DNA from: Bacteroidota bacterium
Lineage (GTDB): Bacteria; Bacteroidota; Bacteroidia; Bacteroidales; Lentimicrobiaceae
NCBI GenBank assembly: GCA_023441805.1
Contig: JAEZNO010000032.1
Span: 1 to 64,000 of the forward strand
DNA length: 64,000 nt
Direction: 5' to 3'
Shown here: positions 46,136 to 54,327 of the stretch, in pieces
Position numbering within the stretch: the stretch's first letter is position 1
How the letters are laid out: each line of letters begins with the position of its first letter
The notes under the pieces: model-generated
Seen by the model: only the letters and a program-made list of their open reading frames with translations
Told to the model about the DNA's origin: nothing
Databases searched by the model: none
Made by a program: the position numbers and the translations under genes

Positions 46136-46237
46136 TTCATATTTTAGATTAATAAGAGAATTAAAGCGACAAATTACACCTTCTTACTTTCAATGGTCGA
46201 AGTGATCATTGCTGTAAAAAATGATAGAAATGCTGAA

Positions 46238-47206
46238 ATGAATAGCATTCCAACAGTAAATCGATTATCAAGAGTTTGCAGGGTATTAGCAATACTTTTA
46301 TTGTTATTGCCATTAATCAGTATATCACAACAAGAACCTCAATTTACACTCAACCCATTTAATCACATGGCAGTAAATCCGGGCTATGCCGGATTAAGAG
46401 ATGCAATATGTGTTACCGGAATAATCAGACAGCAGTGGGTAGGTCTTAATGATGAGGAAAATAACCATATAGCTCCTGAAACATTTGTTATTAGTGGAGA
46501 TGCCCCTATAAGATTATTACACGGAGGGGTCTCAGCAGTTGTAATGCAGGACAAGATTGGATACTTTAAAGATGTATATGTCAAAGTAGGATACTCATAT
46601 AATAAATCGCTCGCAGGAGGTGAACTTGGTATTGGTTTCAATGTCGGTTTTATCAACAAATCACTTGATTTCAGTAAACTAAAACCGGTTGAACAAGGCG
46701 ACCCAATATTGAGTAGTGCTGAAGAGAGTACAATGTTCACAGATTTTAACTTTGGGGCATTTTATCTTGAACCCGGAGGTTTATACCTTGGATTATCAGC
46801 TTCACAATTATTGGAAAATGCAAGAAATCTTGGGAACAAGTATGAATACACACTTAAGCGACATTATTATGGGACAGCCGGATATGAGCTTTCATGGATC
46901 AGAAATCCGGCCTATGTTTTTACTCCAAGTGTGTTCGTCAAATATGATGGCGTCACAGCACAAGTAGATTTAAATGCATTGATCGAATATAACAGAAAAG
47001 TGTGGGGAGGAATATCTTATCGTTTGCAGGAGACAACTGCAGTTATGATAGGTTTGAATATTAAGGATTTGAGTCTTGGTTATGCTTACGATATTCCCTT
47101 ATCAAAAATAGGGGGAGCCGGCAGCCACGAAGTTATGGTACGATATTGTTTCAAACTGGAACTTGAAAAAACAAAAAAATCTTTCCGTAACACTCGATTC
47201 TTATAA
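46238..47206 (+). CDS. porP: PorP/SprF family type IX secretion membrane protein
   Basis: The 322-residue product is an outer-membrane barrel protein of the PorP/SprF family. After the signal peptide (about 1-31, ending SISQ) comes the family hallmark FTLNPFNHMAVNPGYAG. Repeated barrel strands follow, ending EVMVRYCFKLE. PorP binds PorE/PorKN and is needed for cargo export and, in gliding species, for adhesin placement. ATG 46193 gives a 15-residue extension with charged residues before the leader, so ATG 46238 was preferred. It directly precedes gldK, the usual order. Confidence 0.92.
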   Translation: MNSIPTVNRLSRVCRVLAILLLLLPLISISQQEPQFTLNPFNHMAVNPGYAGLRDAICVTGIIRQQWVGLNDEENNHIAPETFVISGDAPIRLLHGGVSAVVMQDKIGYFKDVYVKVGYSYNKSLAGGELGIGFNVGFINKSLDFSKLKPVEQGDPILSSAEESTMFTDFNFGAFYLEPGGLYLGLSASQLLENARNLGNKYEYTLKRHYYGTAGYELSWIRNPAYVFTPSVFVKYDGVTAQVDLNALIEYNRKVWGGISYRLQETTAVMIGLNIKDLSLGYAYDIPLSKIGGAGSHEVMVRYCFKLELEKTKKSFRNTRFL

Positions 47207-47214
47207 GGAAAAAG

Positions 47215-47244
47215 TTGTTTGGAAAATTTATATTGCTATTTTTG
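47215..47244 (+). promoter_or_regulatory. Putative promoter (TTG-N19-TATTTTTG) for gldKLMN
   Basis: A TTG at 47215-47217 and a TAnnTTTG match at 47237-47244 are 19 bases apart, the expected -33/-7 spacing. GldK starts 76 bases later, so gldKLMN can be transcribed apart from porP. Confidence 0.5.
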
Positions 47245-47320
47245 TCGTTCATTTTTCAGAAAAGGACTAATAATAATCCGTAAGGAAAACCGTTATTTGC
47301 ATTAAAATCAGGTACTAAAC

Positions 47321-48676
47321 ATGAAAAAACTCTTCAATTTCATCATTGTTGCCCTTATACTGAGTAGTTGCGGTAACTCAGGTAATGGCGAATTGATCGG
47401 TGTTACAAAGCGTGAAAAATTCTATCAGCCCGATCCGTATGGTATGGCCTATGTTCCAATGGGCAGTTTTACTATGGGCGTCGGTGACCAGGATGTCCCC
47501 TATGCACACATCAATGATCCAAGAACTGTGTCGGTAAGCGCATTCTATATGGATGAAACCGAGATTACCAATAATGAGTATCGCCAGTTCGTATTCTGGG
47601 TTAGGGACTCAATTGCCCGCAGAAAACTCGGTGATGTTAATCCCGAAGATTATCTCATTGAAGAGAACAAAAAGACCGGAGAGACTTACGATCCCCCATT
47701 CCTCAACTGGAGAACAGAAATTAAATGGAATGGAGAAGAGGAAAGAGAAGCCTTGGAAGATATGTTCCTTCCTGAACACGAGCGATATTTCCGCAGAAAA
47801 GAGATTGATACACGTAAGTTAATGTATGAGTATTTCTGGGTTGACTATCGCGCTGCTGCAGGTAAAGACTTTTCATCAGGCGATCCCGTAAATGCCGGTC
47901 TTGCTAACCGTCCGCAAGGTTTGAAAGACAGATCACTGTACGTTAGAAAAGAAATTATTAATGTTTATCCTGATACACTTGCATGGATCCATGATTATGC
48001 TTATTCATACAATGACCCAATGACTGAGCGTTATTTCTGGCATCCTGCTTACGACAACTATCCAGTAGTTGGTGTTAACTGGAAACAAGCAAAAGCATTC
48101 GGAATCTGGAGAACTGAATTACTACGTTCTTATCTAAGCTCAAGAGGAAATGCTGTAGTAAACGAATTCAGAATTCCAACCGAAGCTGAATGGGAATGGG
48201 CTGCACGTGGAGGTAATTCATTTAGTCCATATCCATGGGGAGGTCCTTATACCAGAAATGAAAAGGGCTGTTTCCTCGCTAACTTTAAACCTCTCAGAGG
48301 AAATTATGTTGACGATGGTGGTTTAACACCTGTTATCGTTGCTCATTATCCTGCAAACGACTTTGGTTTGTATGATATGGCAGGTAATGTTGCTGAATGG
48401 ACTAATGATGCGTTTGATGAATCATCTTATAATTTCACATGGGACATGAACCCGGCATATAGTTATAATGCTAAGGATAGTGATCCCCCTGCATTGAAAA
48501 GAAAAGTGGTTCGTGGTGGTTCGTGGAAGGATATTTCATACTATCTGCAGGTTAATGCCCGCACTTATGAATTCCAGGATACTGCAAAAAGTTATATAGG
48601 TTTCCGTTGTGTACAGAATTTCATGGGACGTCAGAAAGATGACAACCCTGCACGTGCATCGAAAATTTATAATTAG
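47321..48676 (+). CDS. gldK: GldK/PorK T9SS ring lipoprotein
   Basis: The 451-residue lipoprotein (lipobox ILSSC, Cys17) carries a formylglycine-generating-enzyme-like domain. Its blocks are MAYVPMGSFTMG, DETEITNNEYRQF, EFRIPTEAEWEWAARGG, DMAGNVAEWT and VRGGSWKD. In T9SS the domain has no known catalytic role; PorK and PorN form large periplasmic rings attached to the outer membrane. The gene begins the conserved gldK-L-M-N order. Confidence 0.95.
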   Translation: MKKLFNFIIVALILSSCGNSGNGELIGVTKREKFYQPDPYGMAYVPMGSFTMGVGDQDVPYAHINDPRTVSVSAFYMDETEITNNEYRQFVFWVRDSIARRKLGDVNPEDYLIEENKKTGETYDPPFLNWRTEIKWNGEEEREALEDMFLPEHERYFRRKEIDTRKLMYEYFWVDYRAAAGKDFSSGDPVNAGLANRPQGLKDRSLYVRKEIINVYPDTLAWIHDYAYSYNDPMTERYFWHPAYDNYPVVGVNWKQAKAFGIWRTELLRSYLSSRGNAVVNEFRIPTEAEWEWAARGGNSFSPYPWGGPYTRNEKGCFLANFKPLRGNYVDDGGLTPVIVAHYPANDFGLYDMAGNVAEWTNDAFDESSYNFTWDMNPAYSYNAKDSDPPALKRKVVRGGSWKDISYYLQVNARTYEFQDTAKSYIGFRCVQNFMGRQKDDNPARASKIYN

Positions 48677-48747
48677 AATTTGGATTATATTTTTAATACT
48701 TTAGAAATCTATTCATTAATTTTTCACTCAAACAAACAATTACAATC

Positions 48748-49596
48748 ATGGGATTGAACAATTTAGTCAGAGGAAGAGGGTTCAAAAACTTCATGGCAAA
48801 ACTGTACGGCTGGGGAGCTTCAGTTGTTATTCTTGGAGCCTTATTCAAAATTAATCACTATCCTTTAGCAAATGAAATGCTCATCATCGGATTGGGTACA
48901 GAAGCTATTATCTTCTTCTTTTCAGCTTTCGAACCACCGCATGTTGAACCTGACTGGAGCCTGGTTTATCCGGAACTTGCAGGTATGTATCATGGTAAAG
49001 GTACCACCAGTGGTAAAACTCCTACTCAGGAATTAGATAATATGCTTGAAAAAGCTAAGATCGGCCCTGAATTAATACAAAGCCTTGGGAATGGTTTAAG
49101 GACATTAAGCGACAATGCTAAGCAAATGTCTGACCTTTCAAATGCTGCTGTAGCAACCAATGATTATGCCCGTAACTTAAGCTCTGCAAGTAAATCGGTT
49201 AGCGATTTCTCAGCAAATGCTGCAAAGGCCGCTGAAACAACCAGCCAATTTATTGGTACTTACCAACAGAGTGCACAGGCATTGAAACAAACAGTTGACA
49301 GACTTGATTTTTCAGGATTGGATACACGCTCATATAATGAGTCATTGCAAAAGTTATCAAATAACTTAAATGCACTGAATGCTGCTTATGAACTTCAACT
49401 GAGAACTTCATCTGCTCATGTTGAAGACGCTAATAAGCTACATAACACATTGAACCAATACTTAACTAACATAAGTGATTCAGCTCAGGACATTAACCGT
49501 TATCGTCAGGAAATGGATAACCTGACCAAGAAGGTTACTGCTTTGAACCAGGTTTATGGCAATATGCTTGCTGCTATGAACGTCAATATTAAATAA
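48748..49596 (+). CDS. gldL: GldL/PorL T9SS motor subunit
   Basis: The 282-residue inner-membrane protein has two transmembrane helices (about 18-33 and 44-61), joined by ALFKINHYP. Lys34 in that loop and Glu52 in GTEAIIFF correspond to residues of Flavobacterium GldL tied to proton use. The C-terminal 200 residues form a long cytosolic coiled-coil region rich in Ala, Ser and Asn. GldL and GldM form the proton-driven motor of T9SS and gliding. It follows gldK by 71 bases. Confidence 0.95.
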   Translation: MGLNNLVRGRGFKNFMAKLYGWGASVVILGALFKINHYPLANEMLIIGLGTEAIIFFFSAFEPPHVEPDWSLVYPELAGMYHGKGTTSGKTPTQELDNMLEKAKIGPELIQSLGNGLRTLSDNAKQMSDLSNAAVATNDYARNLSSASKSVSDFSANAAKAAETTSQFIGTYQQSAQALKQTVDRLDFSGLDTRSYNESLQKLSNNLNALNAAYELQLRTSSAHVEDANKLHNTLNQYLTNISDSAQDINRYRQEMDNLTKKVTALNQVYGNMLAAMNVNIK

Positions 49597-49639
49597 GCAA
49601 GTGTCACTAATTGTTAATTAATTAAGTAAAGGAAATATT

Positions 49640-51199
49640 ATGGCTGGATACAAGGAAACACCGCGACAAAAGATGATCGCGATGATGTACCTGGTGTTGA
49701 CTGCTCTACTTGCTTTAAATGTTTCTGTTGAGATTATCAATGCTTTTGTGGTTGTAAACAAAAGTATGGAAGGCACCAACGAAAACCTGAAATCCAAGAA
49801 TTTGGAGACGTATGCCAGGTTTGATCAACAGAAGCAATTAAACGAAGCTAAAGTAGGCCCCTATTGGGAAAAAGCCCAGGAAGCTCGGCGCATAGCAGAA
49901 GATATGATCAATTATATTGAGAATGTTAAATGGGAAGTCATTGCACGTTCAGAAGGTATAACTATTGATCAGGCAAAAGTAACTCCTCTTGGAGATATTG
50001 AAACAAGAGACAAATATGATGAAAGTACTCACTATTTCATCGGTAATTCACCCGACGGTTCTAAAGGAAAAGCTGGTGAGTTAAGACGCAAAATTGAGCA
50101 ATTTAAGGTTGATATCGTAGCAGGTTTACAACCTGATCAGAGAGCTAATCTTAAGCTCGGTCTGGATACAAAAGGACCTTTCGTTGATGCAAATAAGGAC
50201 AAGCAGAATTGGGAAATGCATAATTTTTACCATACAATTCTGGCTGCCAATGTTACTTTCCTCAATAAACTCATAGCTGACGTTAGAAATGTTGAGAGTG
50301 ATGTGGTTTCCACATTGTTTAACTCAATCAGTGCTGAGGATTTCAAATTCGATCAACTCGCTGCAAGAGTTATACCTAACTCACGTATGGTATTCAGTGG
50401 TGATCAGTATGAAGCTGAGATCATGGTTGCGGCTATTGATACTAAACAAAACCCTGAAGTTATCGTAAATGGACGTCCTGTACCCGCTGAAAATGGTGTT
50501 GCTAAGTATACAGTTAGCGCCGGTGCTACAGGATTACAGACTTATAAAGGAGAAATCAGAGTTGTTGACCCAACCGGAGCACTTAAAACATATCCGTTTG
50601 AAGGTGATTACTTTGTGATGACTCCATCACTTAGTGTTGCTCCTACTAAAATGAATGTATTTTATGCTAATATTGATAACCCTGTAACAATTTCTGCTTC
50701 AGGTATTCCTGAATCTCAAATTGCTGCCTCTATTAGTGCAGGTACAATCAAAAAGGTAGGTCATGAATGGATTGTAAGAGTACCTTCAGGTAATACAAAA
50801 GCAACTGTTTCAGTTAGTCATAACGACAACGGAAAGGTTCGTAACATGGGTAAGGCAGAATTCAGAATTAAGAGAGTTCCAAGTCCAACAGCGTATATAG
50901 CTAATACCGATGGAGGTCCTGTTGCTAAGAATATGTTGCTGGCATCAAAGGCAATCATTCCAAAAATGCCTGAAGATTTTGACTTTGATTTGAACTTTGA
51001 GATCACTTCATTCACTTTTGTAGGAATCAGAGGTGGTGACGTGGTAGAAGATCAGGCCAATAATAACAGACTTACATCAAAGATGATTTCGTTTATTGAA
51101 GGAAGTAAGAAAGGTCAGAGGATTTGGTTAGAGAATATTATGGCTAAAGGCCCTGATGGAACTCGTAAGCTTGGCACAATTAGTTTGATAGTTCAATAA
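49640..51199 (+). CDS. gldM: GldM/PorM T9SS motor subunit
   Basis: The 519-residue protein opens with KETPRQKMIAMMYLVL and a single transmembrane helix (about 14-36) that inserts into the GldL bundle. A long periplasmic part of four domains follows, reaching the PorKN ring; blocks such as SISAEDFKFDQLAARVIP, NVFYANIDNPVTISASG and RIKRVPSP are recognisable. GldM passes motor motion to the ring. Length and order are standard. Confidence 0.95.
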   Translation: MAGYKETPRQKMIAMMYLVLTALLALNVSVEIINAFVVVNKSMEGTNENLKSKNLETYARFDQQKQLNEAKVGPYWEKAQEARRIAEDMINYIENVKWEVIARSEGITIDQAKVTPLGDIETRDKYDESTHYFIGNSPDGSKGKAGELRRKIEQFKVDIVAGLQPDQRANLKLGLDTKGPFVDANKDKQNWEMHNFYHTILAANVTFLNKLIADVRNVESDVVSTLFNSISAEDFKFDQLAARVIPNSRMVFSGDQYEAEIMVAAIDTKQNPEVIVNGRPVPAENGVAKYTVSAGATGLQTYKGEIRVVDPTGALKTYPFEGDYFVMTPSLSVAPTKMNVFYANIDNPVTISASGIPESQIAASISAGTIKKVGHEWIVRVPSGNTKATVSVSHNDNGKVRNMGKAEFRIKRVPSPTAYIANTDGGPVAKNMLLASKAIIPKMPEDFDFDLNFEITSFTFVGIRGGDVVEDQANNNRLTSKMISFIEGSKKGQRIWLENIMAKGPDGTRKLGTISLIVQ

Positions 51200-51221
51200 T
51201 AATGCAATAATAATTTGACGG

Positions 51222-52079
51222 ATGAAAAAAGTATTTAGTATTCTTGCTATCGTTTTACTCACAGCAGGTTTTGCAAAAACTCTTGTTGGTCAGGTTCTTG
51301 ATAGCCCACCACGTGATGGAGTTTACGATAAGAAAAACACTATTGAGAAGAAACCTATCACTTATCCCTGGGTGCGCGAAGCTGATGTTGTTTGGAGTAA
51401 AAGGATATGGCGTGTGATAGATCTCCGCGAGAAGATGAATCAGGCTTTCTATTATCCTGAAGTTCCTCATAACGACTTGAGGAGTCTGATGCAAGTATTA
51501 ATGGATGCCTTGAAAGAAGGGACGATCACGGCATACGATGCTTCAAATCCATCAGATGAATTTGTAGTACCATTAACGTACGCGGAAATCATGAATCGTC
51601 TGGAAAGAACTGACTCTGTTCCAATGCAGCGTCCTTATCCTCCGTACGATTGGTATGATACTGTTATTTCAGTTAAATTTTCACCCACTGACGTGAAAAG
51701 ATTCAGGATTAAAGAAGACTGGTTTTTTGACAAGCAAAGATCAGTAATGGAAGTAAGAATTCTGGGTATTTGTCCGGTACGTGACAATTTGGATGAAAAG
51801 GGTATTTTCAGAGCTTATGATCCATTATTCTGGATAAACTTCCCTGAAGCACGTCCTATACTGGCCAAGGCTGAAGTATTTAACAGGTACAACAGCTCAG
51901 CACGTAAGACTTATGATGATATCTTCTGGAAGAGAATGTTCAGTAGCTACATCTATAAAGAAGATAACGTATACGATCGTCGTATCTCAGATTATGCTAC
52001 CGGCGTTGATGCTTTAATGGAAGCCGATAGAATTAAGAACGAACTGTTTATGTTTGAACATAATCTTTGGGAATTCTAG
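51222..52079 (+). CDS. gldN: GldN/PorN T9SS ring protein
   Basis: The 285-residue periplasmic protein has a signal peptide (about 1-23) and the family blocks EADVVWSKRIWRVIDLREKMNQ, IKEDWFFDKQRSVM, and RRISDYATGVDALMEADRIK (each quoted in part of the same region). PorN binds PorK to form the ring. The gene ends the operon, and a strong terminator lies 22 bases after it. Confidence 0.95.
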   Translation: MKKVFSILAIVLLTAGFAKTLVGQVLDSPPRDGVYDKKNTIEKKPITYPWVREADVVWSKRIWRVIDLREKMNQAFYYPEVPHNDLRSLMQVLMDALKEGTITAYDASNPSDEFVVPLTYAEIMNRLERTDSVPMQRPYPPYDWYDTVISVKFSPTDVKRFRIKEDWFFDKQRSVMEVRILGICPVRDNLDEKGIFRAYDPLFWINFPEARPILAKAEVFNRYNSSARKTYDDIFWKRMFSSYIYKEDNVYDRRISDYATGVDALMEADRIKNELFMFEHNLWEF

Positions 52080-52100
52080 CTTTTAACCGTATTTGATGAA

Positions 52101-52133
52101 AAGAGGCTGCCTTAACTGACAGCCTCTTTTTCT
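52101..52133 (+). terminator. Rho-independent terminator of the gldKLMN operon
   Basis: AAGAGGCTG (52101-52109) pairs with CAGCCTCTT (52120-52128) around a ten-base loop, followed by a T-rich tract to about 52139. Confidence 0.9.
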
Positions 52134-52152
52134 TTTTTTATATCTTACACCT

Positions 52153-52160
52153 TATCTTTG
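52153..52160 (+). promoter_or_regulatory. Putative -7 box (TATCTTTG) for recG
   Basis: An exact TAnnTTTG match 18 bases before the earliest recG start codon (TTG 52179), so the leader would be very short. Confidence 0.5.
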
Positions 52161-52178
52161 CTTGTCTAAATAAAGTTA

Positions 52179-54275
52179 TTGGTTTTGAATCCACTGGAAA
52201 CATCAATAGAATTTCTTAAAGGAGTTGGGCCGGCCAGAGCAGAGCTTTTAAAAAAGGAATTGAATATTAAGAATATCTCTGACCTGCTTCTGTATTACCC
52301 TTTTAGATATATTGACAGAAGTAAGATCTATAAAGTTAACCAGATAGACTCGGATGCTGCTTATATTCAACTTAAAGGGAAAATAACATCATTAAGAGAA
52401 ATTGGAAAAGGAAGAGCTGTCAGGTTATCCGGAATATTTGAAGACAATACCGGTAGTATTGAGTTAGTGTGGTTTCAGGGAGTAAGTTGGTGGAAAGATA
52501 AAATTAAGATTGGTACTGAATATGTCATTTTTGGGAAGCCGTCGCTTTTCAATGGAAAATACAATATTACCCATCCTGACGTAGACCTGGCAGAGGAAGA
52601 GAAACCTCTTCATGCTGAACCATTTCAGCCATACTATTTTACCAGTGAGAAGCTTAAGAGAAAGGGTTTTACAGGCAAGAGTTTCGGTAAAGTAATGAGG
52701 AATGCTTTGGTTTTTGGATGCTCTCACATTCATGAAAACCTTAGTTCAGAATTGATTAAAACTCACTCATTACTTTCAAGAGCTGAAACTTTGGCCAATA
52801 TACATTTTCCTGCTAGTATAGAACTCCTGGAAAGAGCAAGATACAGGCTGAAATTTGAAGAGTTGTTTTTTATTCAGCTTGAATTATTCAGGTTGAAATT
52901 TATTAGAAATGAAAAGTCGAACGGTAGGATATTTGACAAGATAGGTGACAATTTTCTTACATTTTACAATAAGTATCTGCCTTTTGAACTGACTAATGCA
53001 CAAAAGAAAGTAATAAAGGAAATACGAAAGGACTTGAGTACTGGTAAACAGATGAACAGGTTACTTCAGGGTGATGTTGGAAGCGGTAAAACACTGGTTG
53101 CCCTGATGACAATATTAATTGCAATTGACAATCAGTGCCAGGCATGTATAATGGCGCCGACTGAAATTCTGGCTACTCAGCATTATAATAACATAAAGAA
53201 GTTCCTAAAAGAGATGCCGGTCAGTGTGAGACTACTTACCGGATCGACAAAGAAAAGTGAGAGAATTATTATTCACGAAGGTTTACGAAATGGTGAATTG
53301 AGCCTGTTAATAGGCACACATGCATTGATTGAAGAGGAAGTCAGGTTTAAGAATTTGGGTTTGGTAATCATCGATGAGCAACATAGGTTTGGAGTGGAGC
53401 AAAGGGCAAAGCTTTGGGAAAAGAGCACATTACCTCCTCATATTCTTGTAATGACTGCAACACCGATACCAAGGACTCTGGCAATGACTGTATATGGTGA
53501 TTTAGAGGTTTCAGTAATTGATGAGTTGCCTCCGGGACGTAAGCCGGTTCAAACATTTCATTTTTATGAAAAGGACCGATTGAAAGTGTTTCAGTTTATG
53601 AAACGACAAATACAAGAGGGAAGGCAAATTTATATTGTTTATCCACTAATCAATGAATCGGAGAAACTCGACCTTCAGGCTCTTATGGATGGACTAGATA
53701 CAGTATCGCGTTATTTCCCCCTGCCTGAATATCAAATCAGTATTGTCCACGGGCAACTCAAGCCAAATGAGAAGGAAAGTGAAATGCAGCGCTTCATTGA
53801 AAGGAAAACTCAAATTATGGTTGCAACCACTGTTATTGAAGTTGGTGTTGATGTTCCGAATGCAAGTGTTATGGTGATTGAAAATGCTGAACGATTTGGA
53901 TTATCACAATTACATCAGCTAAGAGGAAGAGTTGGCAGAGGAGCGTCACAGTCATTCTGTATTTTAATGAGTTCATATAAATTAACTTCTGAAGGAAAAA
54001 AGCGAATTGAAACCATGGTGAAAAGTAATGATGGATTTGAGATTGCTGAGGTTGATTTAAAACTTAGAGGGCCGGGAGATATTCAAGGAACCCAGCAGAG
54101 TGGTTTGATAGGCCTTAGAATGGCTGATATCGTTAGAGATGAAGATATTTTAAAGAAAGCCCGTAAAGCAGCTCAGGAGATTATAAGTAAAGATCCGGAA
54201 CTAAGCAATCCTGAAAATCAAAAGATGGTATCTTATCTGATGGAGAGAAACAAACAATGGGGGCAGATCAGTTGA
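52179..54275 (+). CDS. recG: ATP-dependent DNA helicase RecG
   Basis: The 698-residue helicase remodels stalled replication forks and branched DNA. Order: N-terminal wedge domain (about 5-150, with FLKGVGPARAELL), then helicase lobe 1 with Walker A GDVGSGKT and the DEQH box (IIDEQHRFG), MTATPIPRT, and lobe 2 with TTVIEVGVDVPNA and QLRGRVGRG. It lacks a nearby ATG; the start is TTG 52179 or TTG 52185, the latter giving MNPLETSIEF. Identification is firm, start less so. Confidence 0.94.
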   Translation: MVLNPLETSIEFLKGVGPARAELLKKELNIKNISDLLLYYPFRYIDRSKIYKVNQIDSDAAYIQLKGKITSLREIGKGRAVRLSGIFEDNTGSIELVWFQGVSWWKDKIKIGTEYVIFGKPSLFNGKYNITHPDVDLAEEEKPLHAEPFQPYYFTSEKLKRKGFTGKSFGKVMRNALVFGCSHIHENLSSELIKTHSLLSRAETLANIHFPASIELLERARYRLKFEELFFIQLELFRLKFIRNEKSNGRIFDKIGDNFLTFYNKYLPFELTNAQKKVIKEIRKDLSTGKQMNRLLQGDVGSGKTLVALMTILIAIDNQCQACIMAPTEILATQHYNNIKKFLKEMPVSVRLLTGSTKKSERIIIHEGLRNGELSLLIGTHALIEEEVRFKNLGLVIIDEQHRFGVEQRAKLWEKSTLPPHILVMTATPIPRTLAMTVYGDLEVSVIDELPPGRKPVQTFHFYEKDRLKVFQFMKRQIQEGRQIYIVYPLINESEKLDLQALMDGLDTVSRYFPLPEYQISIVHGQLKPNEKESEMQRFIERKTQIMVATTVIEVGVDVPNASVMVIENAERFGLSQLHQLRGRVGRGASQSFCILMSSYKLTSEGKKRIETMVKSNDGFEIAEVDLKLRGPGDIQGTQQSGLIGLRMADIVRDEDILKKARKAAQEIISKDPELSNPENQKMVSYLMERNKQWGQIS

Positions 54276-54300
54276 AAGTACAGGACCTCTAATTTTTCCT

Positions 54301-54308
54301 TAATTTTG
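54301..54308 (+). promoter_or_regulatory. Putative -7 box (TAATTTTG) for pheT
   Basis: An exact TAnnTTTG match 19 bases before ATG 54328. Confidence 0.5.
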
Positions 54309-54327
54309 CACCTTCAAATTTAAGAGG

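Noticed and set aside
46017..46205. 62-residue open frame before porP
   Set aside because: It lies over the porP promoter box and overlaps the porP leader, with no recognised motif.
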